A stretch of 64,000 nucleotides of DNA from CAKZNE01 sp963976435 (GTDB lineage Bacteria; Bacteroidota; Bacteroidia; Flavobacteriales; Schleiferiaceae): NCBI GenBank assembly GCA_963976435.1, contig CAXBKQ010000006.1:1-64000 (forward strand). Reading direction: 5' to 3'. The first letter of the stretch is position 1, and each line of letters begins with the position of its first letter. Below the pieces are notes generated by a model. The model had not been told where the DNA came from. It saw only the letters and a program-made list of their open reading frames with translations, and did not search any database. This document shows, in pieces, positions 48,470 through 58,836 of the stretch. Made by a program: the position numbers and the translations under genes.

Positions 48470-51400
48470 ATGAAGTACATTTTATCATTTTTTCTTTCAG
48501 CCTTTTTATTCAATCTTGGCTTTTCTCAAAACCAAGATTGGGTGGATCAAATGCAGGATCCATCAGTAAACTTTTATACTGTCCAACAAAGTTTTGAAGA
48601 AGCCTGGAAAGAAAAATCTTATGAAAAAGGAAAGGGCTGGAAACAATTTAAAAGATGGGAAGCCTTTATGGCTGAGCGTGTTTTTCCAGATGGTGTAAGG
48701 CCTAATCCTAGTGTTTTAAGTCAAGCTTTCAACGCTGTGCAGCAAGCACAATCTACTACCAACGGCGGAAACTGGGTAGCCAAAGGTCCTTTTAATGGTA
48801 GCCCTATAGGTGGAATAGGTAGAATCAATAGAATAACTTTCGACCCCAATAATTCTACAATCGTATGGGCCGGAGCGCCAGCTGGTGGACTGTGGAAAAG
48901 CACAGATGGTGGAACTAGTTGGTCTAGCAATACCGATCTTTTGCCAAACCTTGGTGTTTCTGATATCGCTATAGACCCAAATAATTCCCAAATAATGTAT
49001 CTAGCCACTGGGGATAGAGATGGTGGAAATACCTATAGTTATGGTGTATTAAAATCCATAGATGGCGGACAAACATGGAACACAACAGGATTGGTTCATA
49101 ATGTCAGTAACATGAATAGAATCAGTGATATCTATATCAACCCAAACAATACTAATATAATTGTTGTTTCTACCCGCCAAGGGATTTATAGAAGTACAAA
49201 TGCGGCAGCGAGCTTTACACAAGTACAATCCGGAGTTTTTAATAGCATAGAACAAAAACCTGGAGACCCTAATATTTTATACACTTCCACAATTATAAAT
49301 GCTAGTTCAGATATTTGGAAGAGTATCAATAATGGAATCTCATGGACTCAAATATCAAGTTCCAATATTCCTACTTCTGGAATAAGAAGGTTTGAACTGG
49401 CAGTAACAGCAGATGATCCAGATTATGTTTATGCTATAGCAGGAAATGCTAGCAACGGTTTTGAAGGAATTTATAAATCAACAAATTCGGGACTCACCTG
49501 GACAAAAACAACGAATTCTAGTAGCCCTAACCTTTTAGGGTGGAGAGCAAATGGCTCTGATAGTGGTGGCCAAGCTTGGTATGATTTGGCCCTTGCTGTT
49601 TCTCCTACAAATAAAGACATCCTTTATACAGGGGGTGTAAATATTTGGAGATCCACAGATGGTGGTAATAATTGGTCTATTTCGGCTCACTGGACAGGCT
49701 CCGGTAGTGCTGCATTTGTTCATGCTGATATTCACCATTTAATTTTTAACCCCGATGGTAGATTGTATGCTGGAACAGACGGCGGTGTATACAGAAGACC
49801 CTCCTCCAATAATAATTGGGTTTCCTTAAACGATGGAATGAATATCACCCAATATTATAGAATTTCTGCTGATGGTATTGACACTAGCCTAGTGGCAGCA
49901 GGCGCACAAGACAATGGTACACATTTATACGACAATGGAACATGGGATCATATATTAGGAGGTGATGGTATGGATTGCGCCGTAAATCCTAAAAACCCAA
50001 GTATTATTTATGCATCATCACAATATGGAAATTTTAGAAAATCCAATAATAGAGGAAACTCCTTTAATGCCAATTTTGGGCTTTCTTCAAATGTGAGGGG
50101 AACCGGTGCTTGGGTAACTCCCATTCGAGTGGATCCTATTCATCCAGACACACTATATATTGGCTATTCAAGCGTTTACCGATCCTTTGATGGTGGAAAT
50201 AATTTCTCTGCAGTGGGCAATGGCTATAATGGTAATAATATAGATCAAATTGCAATTTCTCCAACCCATACCCATGTAATTTATATTGCAGATGGAGGTT
50301 CACTATACAGAAGTGATAATTATGCTAGCAACTTCAGCAGCCTTGCAGCACCTGGCAGTGGTTCCATCACCCAAATAGCCGTTGGCTATGATGATCCTAT
50401 GCATGTTTATATTACTCGTAGTGGATATAGCAGTGGCCAAAAGGTTTACGAATCCTTTGATGGGGGTGGATCTTGGAATAATATCTCCTTGAATTTACCA
50501 AACATCCCTGCAAATTGCATCGTTCCCGAAATCAGCCAGGCCAATGGATTATATGTGGGTACGGATTTAGGTGTTTTTTATAAAGATGATAATATGGACA
50601 ATTGGGTCCCATTTAATTCTGGATTGCCAAACGTTATCGTTAATGATCTAGAAATCAACTACCAAGACAGAAAGTTGAAAGCCGGGACCTATGGACGTGG
50701 TTTATGGCAATCTCCACTTTATACCGATATTTCTGCACCATTGGCAGATTTTAATATCCCTAGCTCTGTTTGTGACGGAGACACGATAAAATTATTCGAA
50801 AACAGCTTTTACAATGCCAATTCATGGACTTGGAATATTAGTCCTTCAGACTTCACTTTTGTAAATGGTACCAATGCAAATTCTCCAAATCCAGAAATCA
50901 TCTTTACCAAATCTGCAATTTTTAATGTGGAGCTTACGGTAAGTAATGCCTTTGGTTCAGATTCCAAAAGCATAAGTTCTGCAATTGCTGTTGGTGGTTT
51001 TCCATTGCCTTTTTCGGAAGACTTCGAAGCCGTTCAAAGCATGGACAAATGGGATATTGGCGATTCTACTTTGCATAATTGGAGACGAGAATTTGTAGGT
51101 GGAAATAGTCCTGGATCTCATGCCGCAAGAGCATTTTTGTTTAATCATACTGCTGGACCCTATTCCTTAATAAGCCCAAGTTTAGATTTTAGAAATCACG
51201 ATTCTATCAAACTTTCTTATGATTATGCTTATAGTGGTAGAGTGATAAATAGTGATGATACATTAAAGATTTATATCGCTACAAATTGCTCAGACAATTG
51301 GATTTTATTAAAAACACATGCCGAAGATGGTAGTAATAATTTCCGAACCCAAAATCCAACCAATTTTATCTTTTCACCAAATTCATCGGCCGACTGGTGT

Positions 51401-52993
51401 TCTAACCCAGGCTTTGGTGATTGTGGTTTTATTGATTTAAGTGCCTATGACAATACCGAAGGAGTTCGCCTAAAATTTGAAGCAATAAGTGCTGGTGGGA
51501 ATAATTTGTTCTTGGATAATATCCAAATTACCGGTGATCCAAATACAGCTCCTCTTTCAGGATTTAGCGGTAGCCAAATGGTTTGCGCTCAGGATACTAT
51601 CGATTTTCTGGATCAGTCTTATGGCTCCCCAACAAGTTATGAATGGACATTCCCTGGTGCTAGTCCATCAGCATCTACAGATAAAAACCCTAGGGTAGTA
51701 TATACCCAAGCAGGGGTTTATGATGTGTCTTTAAAGGTAAGCAGTGCTTTAGGTAGTGATTCCATTATGAAACTTGCCTATACGGTTGTTGATCCCGCAG
51801 ATTCCGTTAGTATTAACCTTTTGGCAAATGCTAATATCATTTGTCCAAACGACACATTTGTAGTGAGTATCAATGCCATAAACCAAGGTATTTCACCTGC
51901 TATTAATTGGTATGTAAATGGTTCTTTATATTCTGCTAATTCATCTAGCACCTATAGATTTGTTGGCTTAAATGATGGAGATGAAATTTATGCAAGTCTA
52001 GCTTCAAGTATGGACTGTGCCTTCCCAAGTTTGGCTTATTCAGATACACTTACATTAAATACCTATCCAATATTAAATGTTCAAATTACTCCACCGGGGA
52101 ATTTATGTGTTACAGATCCATCAATAACATTAACCGCTAGCCCTGCTGGAGGTAATTTTGTAGGTTTTGGCCTTACTGATTCAATCTTTGATCCAGCTGC
52201 AGCTGGTGTTGGAAATCATAGTGTTAGCTACGAATATACAGATGCAAATGGTTGTACTTTTACAGATCAGGTAACCATTACGGTAGATGTGCCACCTAGC
52301 ATTAGCATAGGATCTGCACCAGTAGTTTGTGAAGGTGAAGGCTTGTTTTTCCTAAATATTGCCTCACCAGCAGGAGGAGTTTTCTCCGGGCCTGGTGTTC
52401 GTCAAAATTTCTTTTTCCCAGACTCGGCCGGCTTGGGAACTCATAAAATTTACTACACCTTTCAAGCGGGAAATTGTGCAGCAGTTGTAGATAGTACTAC
52501 AATATCTGTTGTAGCCAACCCTAGTCAGCCAAGCATAATTTACCAAGCCAATAGTTTAGTTTGCAACCAAACAGGATTTTCCTATCAGTGGTTTAGAAAT
52601 GGGGTGAGTATAGTGGGTGCAAATAGTATTAACTACAGTCCTATAAACTCTGGCAATTTTAGGGTTGAAATAATCAATCAAGAAGGATGTTCTACAATTT
52701 CTGATGATTTTGTCTTTAATATAGGTCTTGATGAATTCCAAAATGCCATTTCTTTTGACTTATATCCCAATCCAGCGGATAAAGAAATAACGCTTGAAAT
52801 TGAAGCCCAAAGTGCGCCAAAAGCGCAAATACGAATTAGCAATGCCATTGGGCAGGTATTAATGGAAATTCCTCTTGAACAAAGCACCCATATCATCCAA
52901 AAAGTTGATCTCTCTAATTTAAGTGGAGGGGCTTATATTATTTCTGTAAAAGGTGATAATATTAATATTTCCAAGAAACTATTAGTTCAATAA
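48470..52993 (+). CDS. Large T9SS cargo with Asp-box propeller and PKD domains
   Basis: About 1507 residues from the ATG at 48470 (signal peptide ends LGFSQ). Residues about 90-760 are a sortilin-like beta-propeller with repeated Asp-boxes: KSTDGGTSW, KSIDGGQTW, KSTNSGLTW, RSTDGGNNW, RSFDGGNNF and ESFDGGGSW. Then come PKD-like domains (SWTWNISP, SYEWTFPGASP), a jelly-roll module (SPSLDFRNHDSI) and a T9SS type-A tail (LYPNPADKE). It is exported to the surface and may bind glycans or other proteins; no catalytic residues are evident. A strong terminator follows. The gene at 53534 encodes a shorter paralogue. Confidence 0.85.
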   Translation: MKYILSFFLSAFLFNLGFSQNQDWVDQMQDPSVNFYTVQQSFEEAWKEKSYEKGKGWKQFKRWEAFMAERVFPDGVRPNPSVLSQAFNAVQQAQSTTNGGNWVAKGPFNGSPIGGIGRINRITFDPNNSTIVWAGAPAGGLWKSTDGGTSWSSNTDLLPNLGVSDIAIDPNNSQIMYLATGDRDGGNTYSYGVLKSIDGGQTWNTTGLVHNVSNMNRISDIYINPNNTNIIVVSTRQGIYRSTNAAASFTQVQSGVFNSIEQKPGDPNILYTSTIINASSDIWKSINNGISWTQISSSNIPTSGIRRFELAVTADDPDYVYAIAGNASNGFEGIYKSTNSGLTWTKTTNSSSPNLLGWRANGSDSGGQAWYDLALAVSPTNKDILYTGGVNIWRSTDGGNNWSISAHWTGSGSAAFVHADIHHLIFNPDGRLYAGTDGGVYRRPSSNNNWVSLNDGMNITQYYRISADGIDTSLVAAGAQDNGTHLYDNGTWDHILGGDGMDCAVNPKNPSIIYASSQYGNFRKSNNRGNSFNANFGLSSNVRGTGAWVTPIRVDPIHPDTLYIGYSSVYRSFDGGNNFSAVGNGYNGNNIDQIAISPTHTHVIYIADGGSLYRSDNYASNFSSLAAPGSGSITQIAVGYDDPMHVYITRSGYSSGQKVYESFDGGGSWNNISLNLPNIPANCIVPEISQANGLYVGTDLGVFYKDDNMDNWVPFNSGLPNVIVNDLEINYQDRKLKAGTYGRGLWQSPLYTDISAPLADFNIPSSVCDGDTIKLFENSFYNANSWTWNISPSDFTFVNGTNANSPNPEIIFTKSAIFNVELTVSNAFGSDSKSISSAIAVGGFPLPFSEDFEAVQSMDKWDIGDSTLHNWRREFVGGNSPGSHAARAFLFNHTAGPYSLISPSLDFRNHDSIKLSYDYAYSGRVINSDDTLKIYIATNCSDNWILLKTHAEDGSNNFRTQNPTNFIFSPNSSADWCSNPGFGDCGFIDLSAYDNTEGVRLKFEAISAGGNNLFLDNIQITGDPNTAPLSGFSGSQMVCAQDTIDFLDQSYGSPTSYEWTFPGASPSASTDKNPRVVYTQAGVYDVSLKVSSALGSDSIMKLAYTVVDPADSVSINLLANANIICPNDTFVVSINAINQGISPAINWYVNGSLYSANSSSTYRFVGLNDGDEIYASLASSMDCAFPSLAYSDTLTLNTYPILNVQITPPGNLCVTDPSITLTASPAGGNFVGFGLTDSIFDPAAAGVGNHSVSYEYTDANGCTFTDQVTITVDVPPSISIGSAPVVCEGEGLFFLNIASPAGGVFSGPGVRQNFFFPDSAGLGTHKIYYTFQAGNCAAVVDSTTISVVANPSQPSIIYQANSLVCNQTGFSYQWFRNGVSIVGANSINYSPINSGNFRVEIINQEGCSTISDDFVFNIGLDEFQNAISFDLYPNPADKEITLEIEAQSAPKAQIRISNAIGQVLMEIPLEQSTHIIQKVDLSNLSGGAYIISVKGDNINISKKLLVQ

Positions 52994-53012
52994 TAGCTTT
53001 AATCGGGCTGAG

Positions 53013-53046
53013 AGCAGCCTTGGTCTTTTTAAAGATCAAGGCTGCT
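53013..53046 (+). terminator. Terminator of the first Asp-box gene
   Basis: A 16-bp stem AGCAGCCTTGGTCTTT / AAAGATCAAGGCTGCT with a 2-nt loop (one G-T pair), followed by TTCATTT. Confidence 0.8.
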
Positions 53047-53093
53047 TTCATTTAAAAAGGAGCTTTGCATTTTATCGATATATTTGAAGAAGT

Positions 53094-53534
53094 ATGAAGA
53101 TTTTATTTCCCCTTTTATTTTTGGTATTTGCATCCTGCCATTCACAAAAAAAACTGGTAGAGAAAGCACTGGAGGCAAAAAATCCTAGTTTTCAAAAATA
53201 TCTTCCTGGAGACGGCGGTGGAAAAGGAATTTTATTCTTCGTAGAATTTCCACATGTTTCTGCCAATATTAAAATCAGCCAATTTTCTGTAAACGATCAA
53301 ATTCTTCCCTTTAAACTTGTTGGTTATAAGGATGGTGAAAAATTAGAGGCCCTCTGTTTTTATGAAAATCCTGAACGTAATCCAGATGCTAAGAATAGCA
53401 TGGAGGAATTTGAAAACGCCCCTTTGTTTAGAGCCCAAAAGTATTCTGCCGTAATTCAATTTCAAATTGATGGACAAAGTGATACAATCCAAGTGAATAG
53501 CTTTAAGGAATTGGAAATCCAAATGTACCCCTGA
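53094..53534 (+). CDS. Small lipoprotein coupled to the second Asp-box gene
   Basis: A 146-residue lipoprotein with lipobox FASC at about residue 15. The rest looks like one small beta-sandwich (KGILFFVEFPHVSANIKISQFSVNDQ). No known domain is recognised. Its stop codon shares one base with the start of the downstream Asp-box gene (TGATG), so the two are coupled. It could help to export, anchor or mature its large partner. Confidence 0.65.
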   Translation: MKILFPLLFLVFASCHSQKKLVEKALEAKNPSFQKYLPGDGGGKGILFFVEFPHVSANIKISQFSVNDQILPFKLVGYKDGEKLEALCFYENPERNPDAKNSMEEFENAPLFRAQKYSAVIQFQIDGQSDTIQVNSFKELEIQMYP

Positions 53535-56500
53535 TGAAAAATATTATTGCTACTATCCTTCTTGGATTATTACTATTCCCAAATCCCAAACTTCAGGTAG
53601 ATAGCCGACAGGCATATGCGGACTTTGTGAATAATCATCCCTATAGCAACAAGCACTTCAATCCATCTAGCCTAAAAAAAATGGCAGCTAAAGACCGTCC
53701 GGATTTAGCCTGGGAGCAGAACTTTATTATGACTATGGACCCTGCACTAGGAAGGCCAGCGCCGGAGCGATTGAATTCGGTATATCAAAAACTAAAACAA
53801 AGCAAATACTCTGAAAATAAAACCGCCATCCCAGGCAATAGTACTTTTCCTTGGCTAGAAAGAGGACCTAATAATGTTGGTGGTAGAACTAGAGCCATTC
53901 TGTTCGATCCCAACGATCCCAGTCATAAAAAAGTTTGGGCAGGAGGTGTAACGGGTGGACTTTGGTATAATAATGATATTACTGATCCCAATTCTCAATG
54001 GCAGGCGCAGAATGATTTTTGGGATAATATTTCCATTACGGGAATTGTTTACGATCCTACCAACACCAATATTTTTTATGTAGGTACTGGCGAAGGTTGG
54101 GGTTCTAGTGTTTCTGGAGGACGAGGAGCAGGAGTTTGGAAATCTACAGATGGTGGAGCTTCCTTTACTCAGTTGAGCGCTAGCAGCAACTTCTATTTTG
54201 TAAATGATTTAGTAGTAAGAGATGAAAATGGTAATGGTGTTTTATATGTTGGTTTAAGAGGGGTTTACTATGTTTCCACAACTCATGGTACGGCAGATGA
54301 AGGACTTCAAAGATCCACAGATGGTGGCAATAGTTTTAGCCAGGTATTACCCAATATTAGTGGCCAGAGTTTTAACTATGCCGTAGGCGATATTGCCATT
54401 GGAGCAAACAACCGACTATGGGTAGGAACTATTTATTCTGGAAATGGAGGATTTGATAGAGGAGGAGGTAGAATTTTATCTAGCGATGATGGTTTAAACT
54501 GGACCGTAGATTATACAAATACCAATGGGGAAAGAGTGCGATTAGCGACCGCCCCTTCAGACAGTAATTATGTGTATGCTATAATTGAAGAATCCAATCA
54601 GGTTGGAGAAATTATTAGAACAGTAAATCACGGTCAAACTTGGTCGCAAATGAATGAACCCAACGATGCAGACCCAGGAATTCCATCGAGCGATTTTTCA
54701 AGAGGTCAAGCTTGGGTGCATTTATCCCTGGCTGTAGATCCAAATGATGAAGATGTAGTTTATGCAGGATCTGTAGATCTTTTTAAAACCACAAATGGTG
54801 GAAGCTCATGGACACAACTCAGCCATTGGTATGGTGGATTTAATTTTCCTTATGTACATGCAGACCATCATATTGTAGCCTTTAAACCTGGCTCTTCTAG
54901 TGAAGCCTTGTTTGGAACAGATGGCGGCGTTTCAAGATCTACAAATCTCAATAGCAATAACCCCAGCTTTACGGATAGAAACCAAGGTTATAATATTACT
55001 CAATTTTACGCCGGAGCTATGCATCCTGATTTTGGAACAGATTATTTCCTTGCAGGTTCTCAAGATAATGGTACGCATCAATTTAATAGTGCTGGAATGA
55101 ACTCTACCACAGAAGTAACAGGTGGTGATGGTGCCTATTGTTTTGTAGACCAAACGGATCCAAACTATCAAATAACATCCTATGTTTATAATTCCTATTG
55201 GAGATCTACCGATGGAGGGCAAAGCTTCCCTTCTCCACGAATACAGAGCGACTTTAACACTGGTAGATTTATAAACCCTGCGGACTATGACAATAATTTG
55301 GACATTTTATATTCAGCGCGAAATTCTTCCTCTATAAATCGTATTGCTGGTATTTCTTCAAATCCTAGTGTCTCAGATTTCACCGTTAGTGGTTTAGGAA
55401 GCACAGCTTCAAACCTTTTAGTTTCACCCTATACTACTAATTCTACCACCCTATTTGTAGGTACAGGAAATGGAAATTTATTAAAAATTAGCAATGCTAA
55501 TTCCAACCCCGTTTCTAGTAATATTGGATCCAACCAATTTCCTAATGGATATATTTCAGGAATTGATTTAGGTAGTAGCGAACAAGAAATATTAATAACC
55601 TTTTCAAATTATGGAGTAAGTTCCGTTTGGTATAGTGATGATGGCGGAAATACCTGGTCTGCCAAAGAAGGCAATCTACCGGATATGCCTGTAAGATGGT
55701 GCTTGTTCAACCCTTTAAATACCAAAGAAGTTTTACTAGCAACAGAAGTTGGAGTTTGGGCAACAACAGATATCAGCGCCTCTAATGTAAATTGGACAAG
55801 TTCTGGGAATGGTATGGCCAATGTAAGAGTTAATATGCTTCAATACAGAGAATCAGACCATGAGGTTTTGGCAGTAAGCTACGGAAGAGGCTTGTTTACC
55901 AGCAATGGTTTCACATCTTCTTTGGCTCCTAAAACGGAATTTTATAGCAGCCAAAATCAGATTTGTGCCAGAGATACTTTAAAGCTTTCAGATTCTAGTC
56001 TGTTTAATCCAAATGCCTGGAATTGGACTATAATCCCTAACACCCTAAGTTTTGTAAATGGAAGCAATAGCAGCTCCCAAAACCCTGAGATTGTATTTAA
56101 TGCTAGTGGGGTTTATAGTATTATTTTGCAAAGTAGTAATTCAAATGGTAGTGATGCTGATACCCTAAACATTAGCGCTGAGATTCTTCCTAAGCCAACT
56201 ATTAGCCGAACTTTAGATAGCTTGTTTTGCAATGAAAACGGATTTTCTTACCAGTGGTATAAGGATGGTTTAGCTATTCCTGGAGCTAACAATCAACATT
56301 ATAAAATGCTAACTAATGGAAATTTTCGAGTGGAAATTGATCAATCTGGCTTTTGCATTAGTAGTTCGGATATATTGAGTTTCAACTCTATTGGCCTATC
56401 GGAAAATTCCAATCTATTGCATTTTAATGCCTATCCAATACCCGTTCAACATACTCTGCGTCTTGAAATGGATTTAAAAAATGCTAGGCAAACAGACTTT

Positions 56501-56665
56501 CAAATTTTTGATATGACAGGACAGCTTGTAAAACAAGGAGTATTGGGCATGGGAACTAAAATTATTGGCCAAATTGATTGTAGTCAACTATCCCCTGGTC
56601 ACTATAGTCTCAGAATTTCAAATGCTAATACTCTTTTAAAAAGACAAGGATTTTCTAAACTATAA
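53534..56665 (+). CDS. T9SS cargo with Asp-box propeller, paralogue of the 48470 gene
   Basis: A 1043-residue exported protein. The N-terminus has a hydrophobic stretch (ATILLGLLLFPNP) without a clear cleavage site. A sortilin-like propeller follows with Asp-boxes KSTDGGASF, RSTDGGNSF, KTTNGGSSW, RSTDGGQSF and YSDDGGNTW. Near the end are a PKD-like piece and the segment FSYQWYKDGLAI and GNFRVEI, which is nearly the same as in the upstream paralogue. The tail carries a T9SS-type sorting domain (YPIPVQHTLRL variant). It probably arose by tandem duplication and then lost one PKD and the jelly-roll module. Confidence 0.83.
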   Translation: MKNIIATILLGLLLFPNPKLQVDSRQAYADFVNNHPYSNKHFNPSSLKKMAAKDRPDLAWEQNFIMTMDPALGRPAPERLNSVYQKLKQSKYSENKTAIPGNSTFPWLERGPNNVGGRTRAILFDPNDPSHKKVWAGGVTGGLWYNNDITDPNSQWQAQNDFWDNISITGIVYDPTNTNIFYVGTGEGWGSSVSGGRGAGVWKSTDGGASFTQLSASSNFYFVNDLVVRDENGNGVLYVGLRGVYYVSTTHGTADEGLQRSTDGGNSFSQVLPNISGQSFNYAVGDIAIGANNRLWVGTIYSGNGGFDRGGGRILSSDDGLNWTVDYTNTNGERVRLATAPSDSNYVYAIIEESNQVGEIIRTVNHGQTWSQMNEPNDADPGIPSSDFSRGQAWVHLSLAVDPNDEDVVYAGSVDLFKTTNGGSSWTQLSHWYGGFNFPYVHADHHIVAFKPGSSSEALFGTDGGVSRSTNLNSNNPSFTDRNQGYNITQFYAGAMHPDFGTDYFLAGSQDNGTHQFNSAGMNSTTEVTGGDGAYCFVDQTDPNYQITSYVYNSYWRSTDGGQSFPSPRIQSDFNTGRFINPADYDNNLDILYSARNSSSINRIAGISSNPSVSDFTVSGLGSTASNLLVSPYTTNSTTLFVGTGNGNLLKISNANSNPVSSNIGSNQFPNGYISGIDLGSSEQEILITFSNYGVSSVWYSDDGGNTWSAKEGNLPDMPVRWCLFNPLNTKEVLLATEVGVWATTDISASNVNWTSSGNGMANVRVNMLQYRESDHEVLAVSYGRGLFTSNGFTSSLAPKTEFYSSQNQICARDTLKLSDSSLFNPNAWNWTIIPNTLSFVNGSNSSSQNPEIVFNASGVYSIILQSSNSNGSDADTLNISAEILPKPTISRTLDSLFCNENGFSYQWYKDGLAIPGANNQHYKMLTNGNFRVEIDQSGFCISSSDILSFNSIGLSENSNLLHFNAYPIPVQHTLRLEMDLKNARQTDFQIFDMTGQLVKQGVLGMGTKIIGQIDCSQLSPGHYSLRISNANTLLKRQGFSKL

Positions 56666-56698
56666 GCTTCTTCTTCTTCATTTTAGAAGGCAAAATCA

Positions 56699-56706
56699 TA
56701 CTTTTG
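56699..56706 (+). promoter_or_regulatory. -7 element of purQ
   Basis: TACTTTTG, a full TAnnTTTG match, 22 bp before purQ. It overlaps the right arm of a short hairpin GGCAAAA-N6-TTTTGCC (56689-56708), so initiation and the hairpin may be linked. Confidence 0.45.
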
Positions 56707-56728
56707 CCAATCAAATAATTATGGCTTT

Positions 56729-57421
56729 ATGAAATTTGGCGTTGTAACCTTTCCAGGAAGTAATTGTGATCAGGATATGATCTATGTTTTAAAAGAAATT
56801 TTAAAACAAGAAGTTGTGGAACTTTGGCATAAAGACTCCGATTTACAAGGAGCTGAATTTATTATTTTGCCGGGTGGCTTTTCTTATGGTGATTATTTAA
56901 GGTCTGGAGCTATTGCAAGGTTTTCACCAATTATGGAGAAAGTTATTGAATTTGCCAAAAGTGGTGGATATGTGATGGGAATCTGTAATGGATTTCAAGT
57001 TCTTTGCGAAAGCGGTCTTTTAGAAGGTACATTACAGCATAATACAAGTCATAAATTTATTTGTAAAAACGTTTATTTAAAACCTGGAAATCACAGCAAT
57101 GCTCTTACTGCTGATCTAGAAGAGAAAGCCTATAAAATACCTATCGCCCATGGTGAAGGAAATTATTTTGCCAATGAGGAAACGCTGGCAAAATTGAAAA
57201 ACAAGGAGCAAATTTTATTCTATTATTGTGATGAAAATGCCTCTGTAAACGAGGCGGCTAATCCCAATGGATCCATCCACAACATTGCTGGTATTTGTAA
57301 TGAAACCAAAAATGTATTTGGTATGATGCCTCACCCTGAAAGAGCTGCAGATGAAAACTTAGGGAATACTGATGGCCGAGATATGTTTGAAAGTCTATTG
57401 AAAAATGTACTGGCGGTTTAG
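56729..57421 (+). CDS. purQ: Phosphoribosylformylglycinamidine synthase subunit PurQ
   Basis: A 230-residue class I glutamine amidotransferase that supplies ammonia to the PurL subunit in purine synthesis. The start FGVVTFPGSNCDQD, the oxyanion motif LPGGFSYGDYLRSGAIA, the nucleophile elbow GICNGFQVLCE (Cys in GICNG) and the GMMPHPERA motif with its His are all family features. As a separate PurQ it implies that the organism uses the split PurL-PurQ-PurS complex; purL and purS are not in the window. Its stop overlaps the convergent dehydratase stop by four bases. Confidence 0.93.
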   Translation: MKFGVVTFPGSNCDQDMIYVLKEILKQEVVELWHKDSDLQGAEFIILPGGFSYGDYLRSGAIARFSPIMEKVIEFAKSGGYVMGICNGFQVLCESGLLEGTLQHNTSHKFICKNVYLKPGNHSNALTADLEEKAYKIPIAHGEGNYFANEETLAKLKNKEQILFYYCDENASVNEAANPNGSIHNIAGICNETKNVFGMMPHPERAADENLGNTDGRDMFESLLKNVLAV

Positions 57422-58368
57422 GCCTTAAGTTTTTCGAAAAACTTTTCTAAATCTACATTTCCCCCGCTTAAAATAAGGGCTAGTTTTTTGCCTTTGAAAA
57501 TGCTCTTGTGCTTTATTGCGCAAGCAAGGGCTACTGCACTTGAAGGCTCAATTATTATTTTCATTCTTTCCCATACCATTTTCATGGCAGCAATTATTTC
57601 GCTTTCTGTACAAGTGAAAATATGGCTCACTCCCTCCATAATATAATGAAAGGTAAGATCTCCAAGTGAAGTTTTTAGGCCATCCGCAAGGGTATTTGGA
57701 TTCTTTACTGGGATCAACTTTTGGGCATTAAAGCTTTGCCAAGCATCATTGGCATTTTCTGGCTCAGCGCCAAAAACCTGGGTGTTTGGCGATAAATATT
57801 TTGCAGCCAAAGAGCTTCCAGAGAGTAATCCTCCTCCACCAACAGGTGTTATAATAAAATCTAGATTCGGAACTTCCCTAATTATTTCCATTGCCGCTGT
57901 GGCCTGGCCGGCAATGGTATGATGGTAATTAAAAGGCGGAATAAATGTTGCCCCAGTTTCTTCTTGTATTTTCTTTAAGCCCTCTTCCCTAGCGGCCAAA
58001 CTCGGTTCACATTCAATTACTATGGCACCGTATGCTTTTACAGCCCTCTTTTTTATTTCTGGAGCATTAGAAGGCATTATTACCCAAGAGGAAATTCCCT
58101 TTTGTTTTGCTGCCCATGCTAAAGCCTGTCCGTGGTTTCCACTAGAATGTGTGGCTACGCCTTTACTGTATTCTGCCTTGCCTAAATTCAAAATGGAATT
58201 AATAGCTCCCCTTGCTTTAAAAGAACCGGTTTTTTGGAAATTTTCAGCTTTAAAAAATACTTGAGCCTCCAGCAAATCATTGAAATATTGACTTTCTAGC
58301 AAAGGACAATTATGAATAAAGGGGGATATTTGTTCGGATACCTGAAGAATTTCTGTCTTACTAATCAT
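57418..58368 (-). CDS. PLP-dependent threonine/serine dehydratase-like enzyme
   Basis: A 316-residue fold-type II enzyme. The PLP lysine lies in KTGSFKARGA (about residue 48), the substrate loop is SSGNHGQALAWAA, the phosphate loop is GGGGLLSG, and the C-terminal SGGN contacts the pyridine ring. The short length without an ACT domain matches catabolic threonine dehydratases and serine racemases, which cannot be told apart here. It is monocistronic. Confidence 0.85.
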   Translation of the reverse strand: MISKTEILQVSEQISPFIHNCPLLESQYFNDLLEAQVFFKAENFQKTGSFKARGAINSILNLGKAEYSKGVATHSSGNHGQALAWAAKQKGISSWVIMPSNAPEIKKRAVKAYGAIVIECEPSLAAREEGLKKIQEETGATFIPPFNYHHTIAGQATAAMEIIREVPNLDFIITPVGGGGLLSGSSLAAKYLSPNTQVFGAEPENANDAWQSFNAQKLIPVKNPNTLADGLKTSLGDLTFHYIMEGVSHIFTCTESEIIAAMKMVWERMKIIIEPSSAVALACAIKHKSIFKGKKLALILSGGNVDLEKFFEKLKA

Positions 58369-58434
58369 TGCAAAGTCTATAAAATTAGACTTTCCAAAAA
58401 TAAGCTAATACCTAAAGGAAAAACAAAAAGTGAT

Positions 58435-58836
58435 TTATATATCAGGGTGTTTGGCTGAACCTACAGGGAGGATCACTGCTTTATGGATAGATGCCTTTTT
58501 TTTCAGTTCAAACTTCATTTCTGCGTTTTCATCTGCGGTTGGTTGAGCATCCTTTCCCGCGAAACCAGGTTTCGAAATTTTAATTTTCAGCTCACCCTCT
58601 TGATCTTTCTCCTCCACATAATTCAATTCAAAATTTCCACTTTCATCGGTGGTGATAGATTGAATTACTTCTCCATCTTTTTCTAGGGTAACAACAGCAC
58701 CTTTAATTTTTTCACCAGATTCCAATTCTACCACACTGCCTTTTAGCTGTTTTGGAGTTTTGTTCGCCATTGCCTGACAGGAAAATATCAGTAGCAAACT
58801 CAAGGCAAATATTAAGGGCTTATTGGTCATGGTCAC
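58435..58836 (-). CDS. Exported protein with carboxypeptidase-regulatory-like domain
   Basis: A 133-residue protein; the start may be Met1 or Met3. The hydrophobic leader FALSLLLIFSC ends in a lipobox-like Cys. Residues about 30-115 form a CarboxypepD_reg-type seven-stranded beta-sandwich (KQLKGSVVELESGEKIKGAVV, TTDESGNFEL). Such small domains bind or display other envelope proteins. It overlaps the end of the nuclease gene upstream by 17 bp, so it is co-transcribed with it. Confidence 0.7.
   Translation of the reverse strand: MTMTNKPLIFALSLLLIFSCQAMANKTPKQLKGSVVELESGEKIKGAVVTLEKDGEVIQSITTDESGNFELNYVEEKDQEGELKIKISKPGFAGKDAQPTADENAEMKFELKKKASIHKAVILPVGSAKHPDI

Noticed and set aside
48900..50480. 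Possible CRISPR or DNA repeats in the Asp-box genes
   Set aside because: The repetition is protein-level (S-x-D-G-G-x-x-W) with diverged codons and irregular spacing, fully inside coding sequence.
57418..57421. Overlap of purQ and dehydratase ends as a sign of frameshift
   Set aside because: Both proteins are complete with intact family motifs at their C-termini; a 4-bp convergent overlap of stop codons is ordinary.
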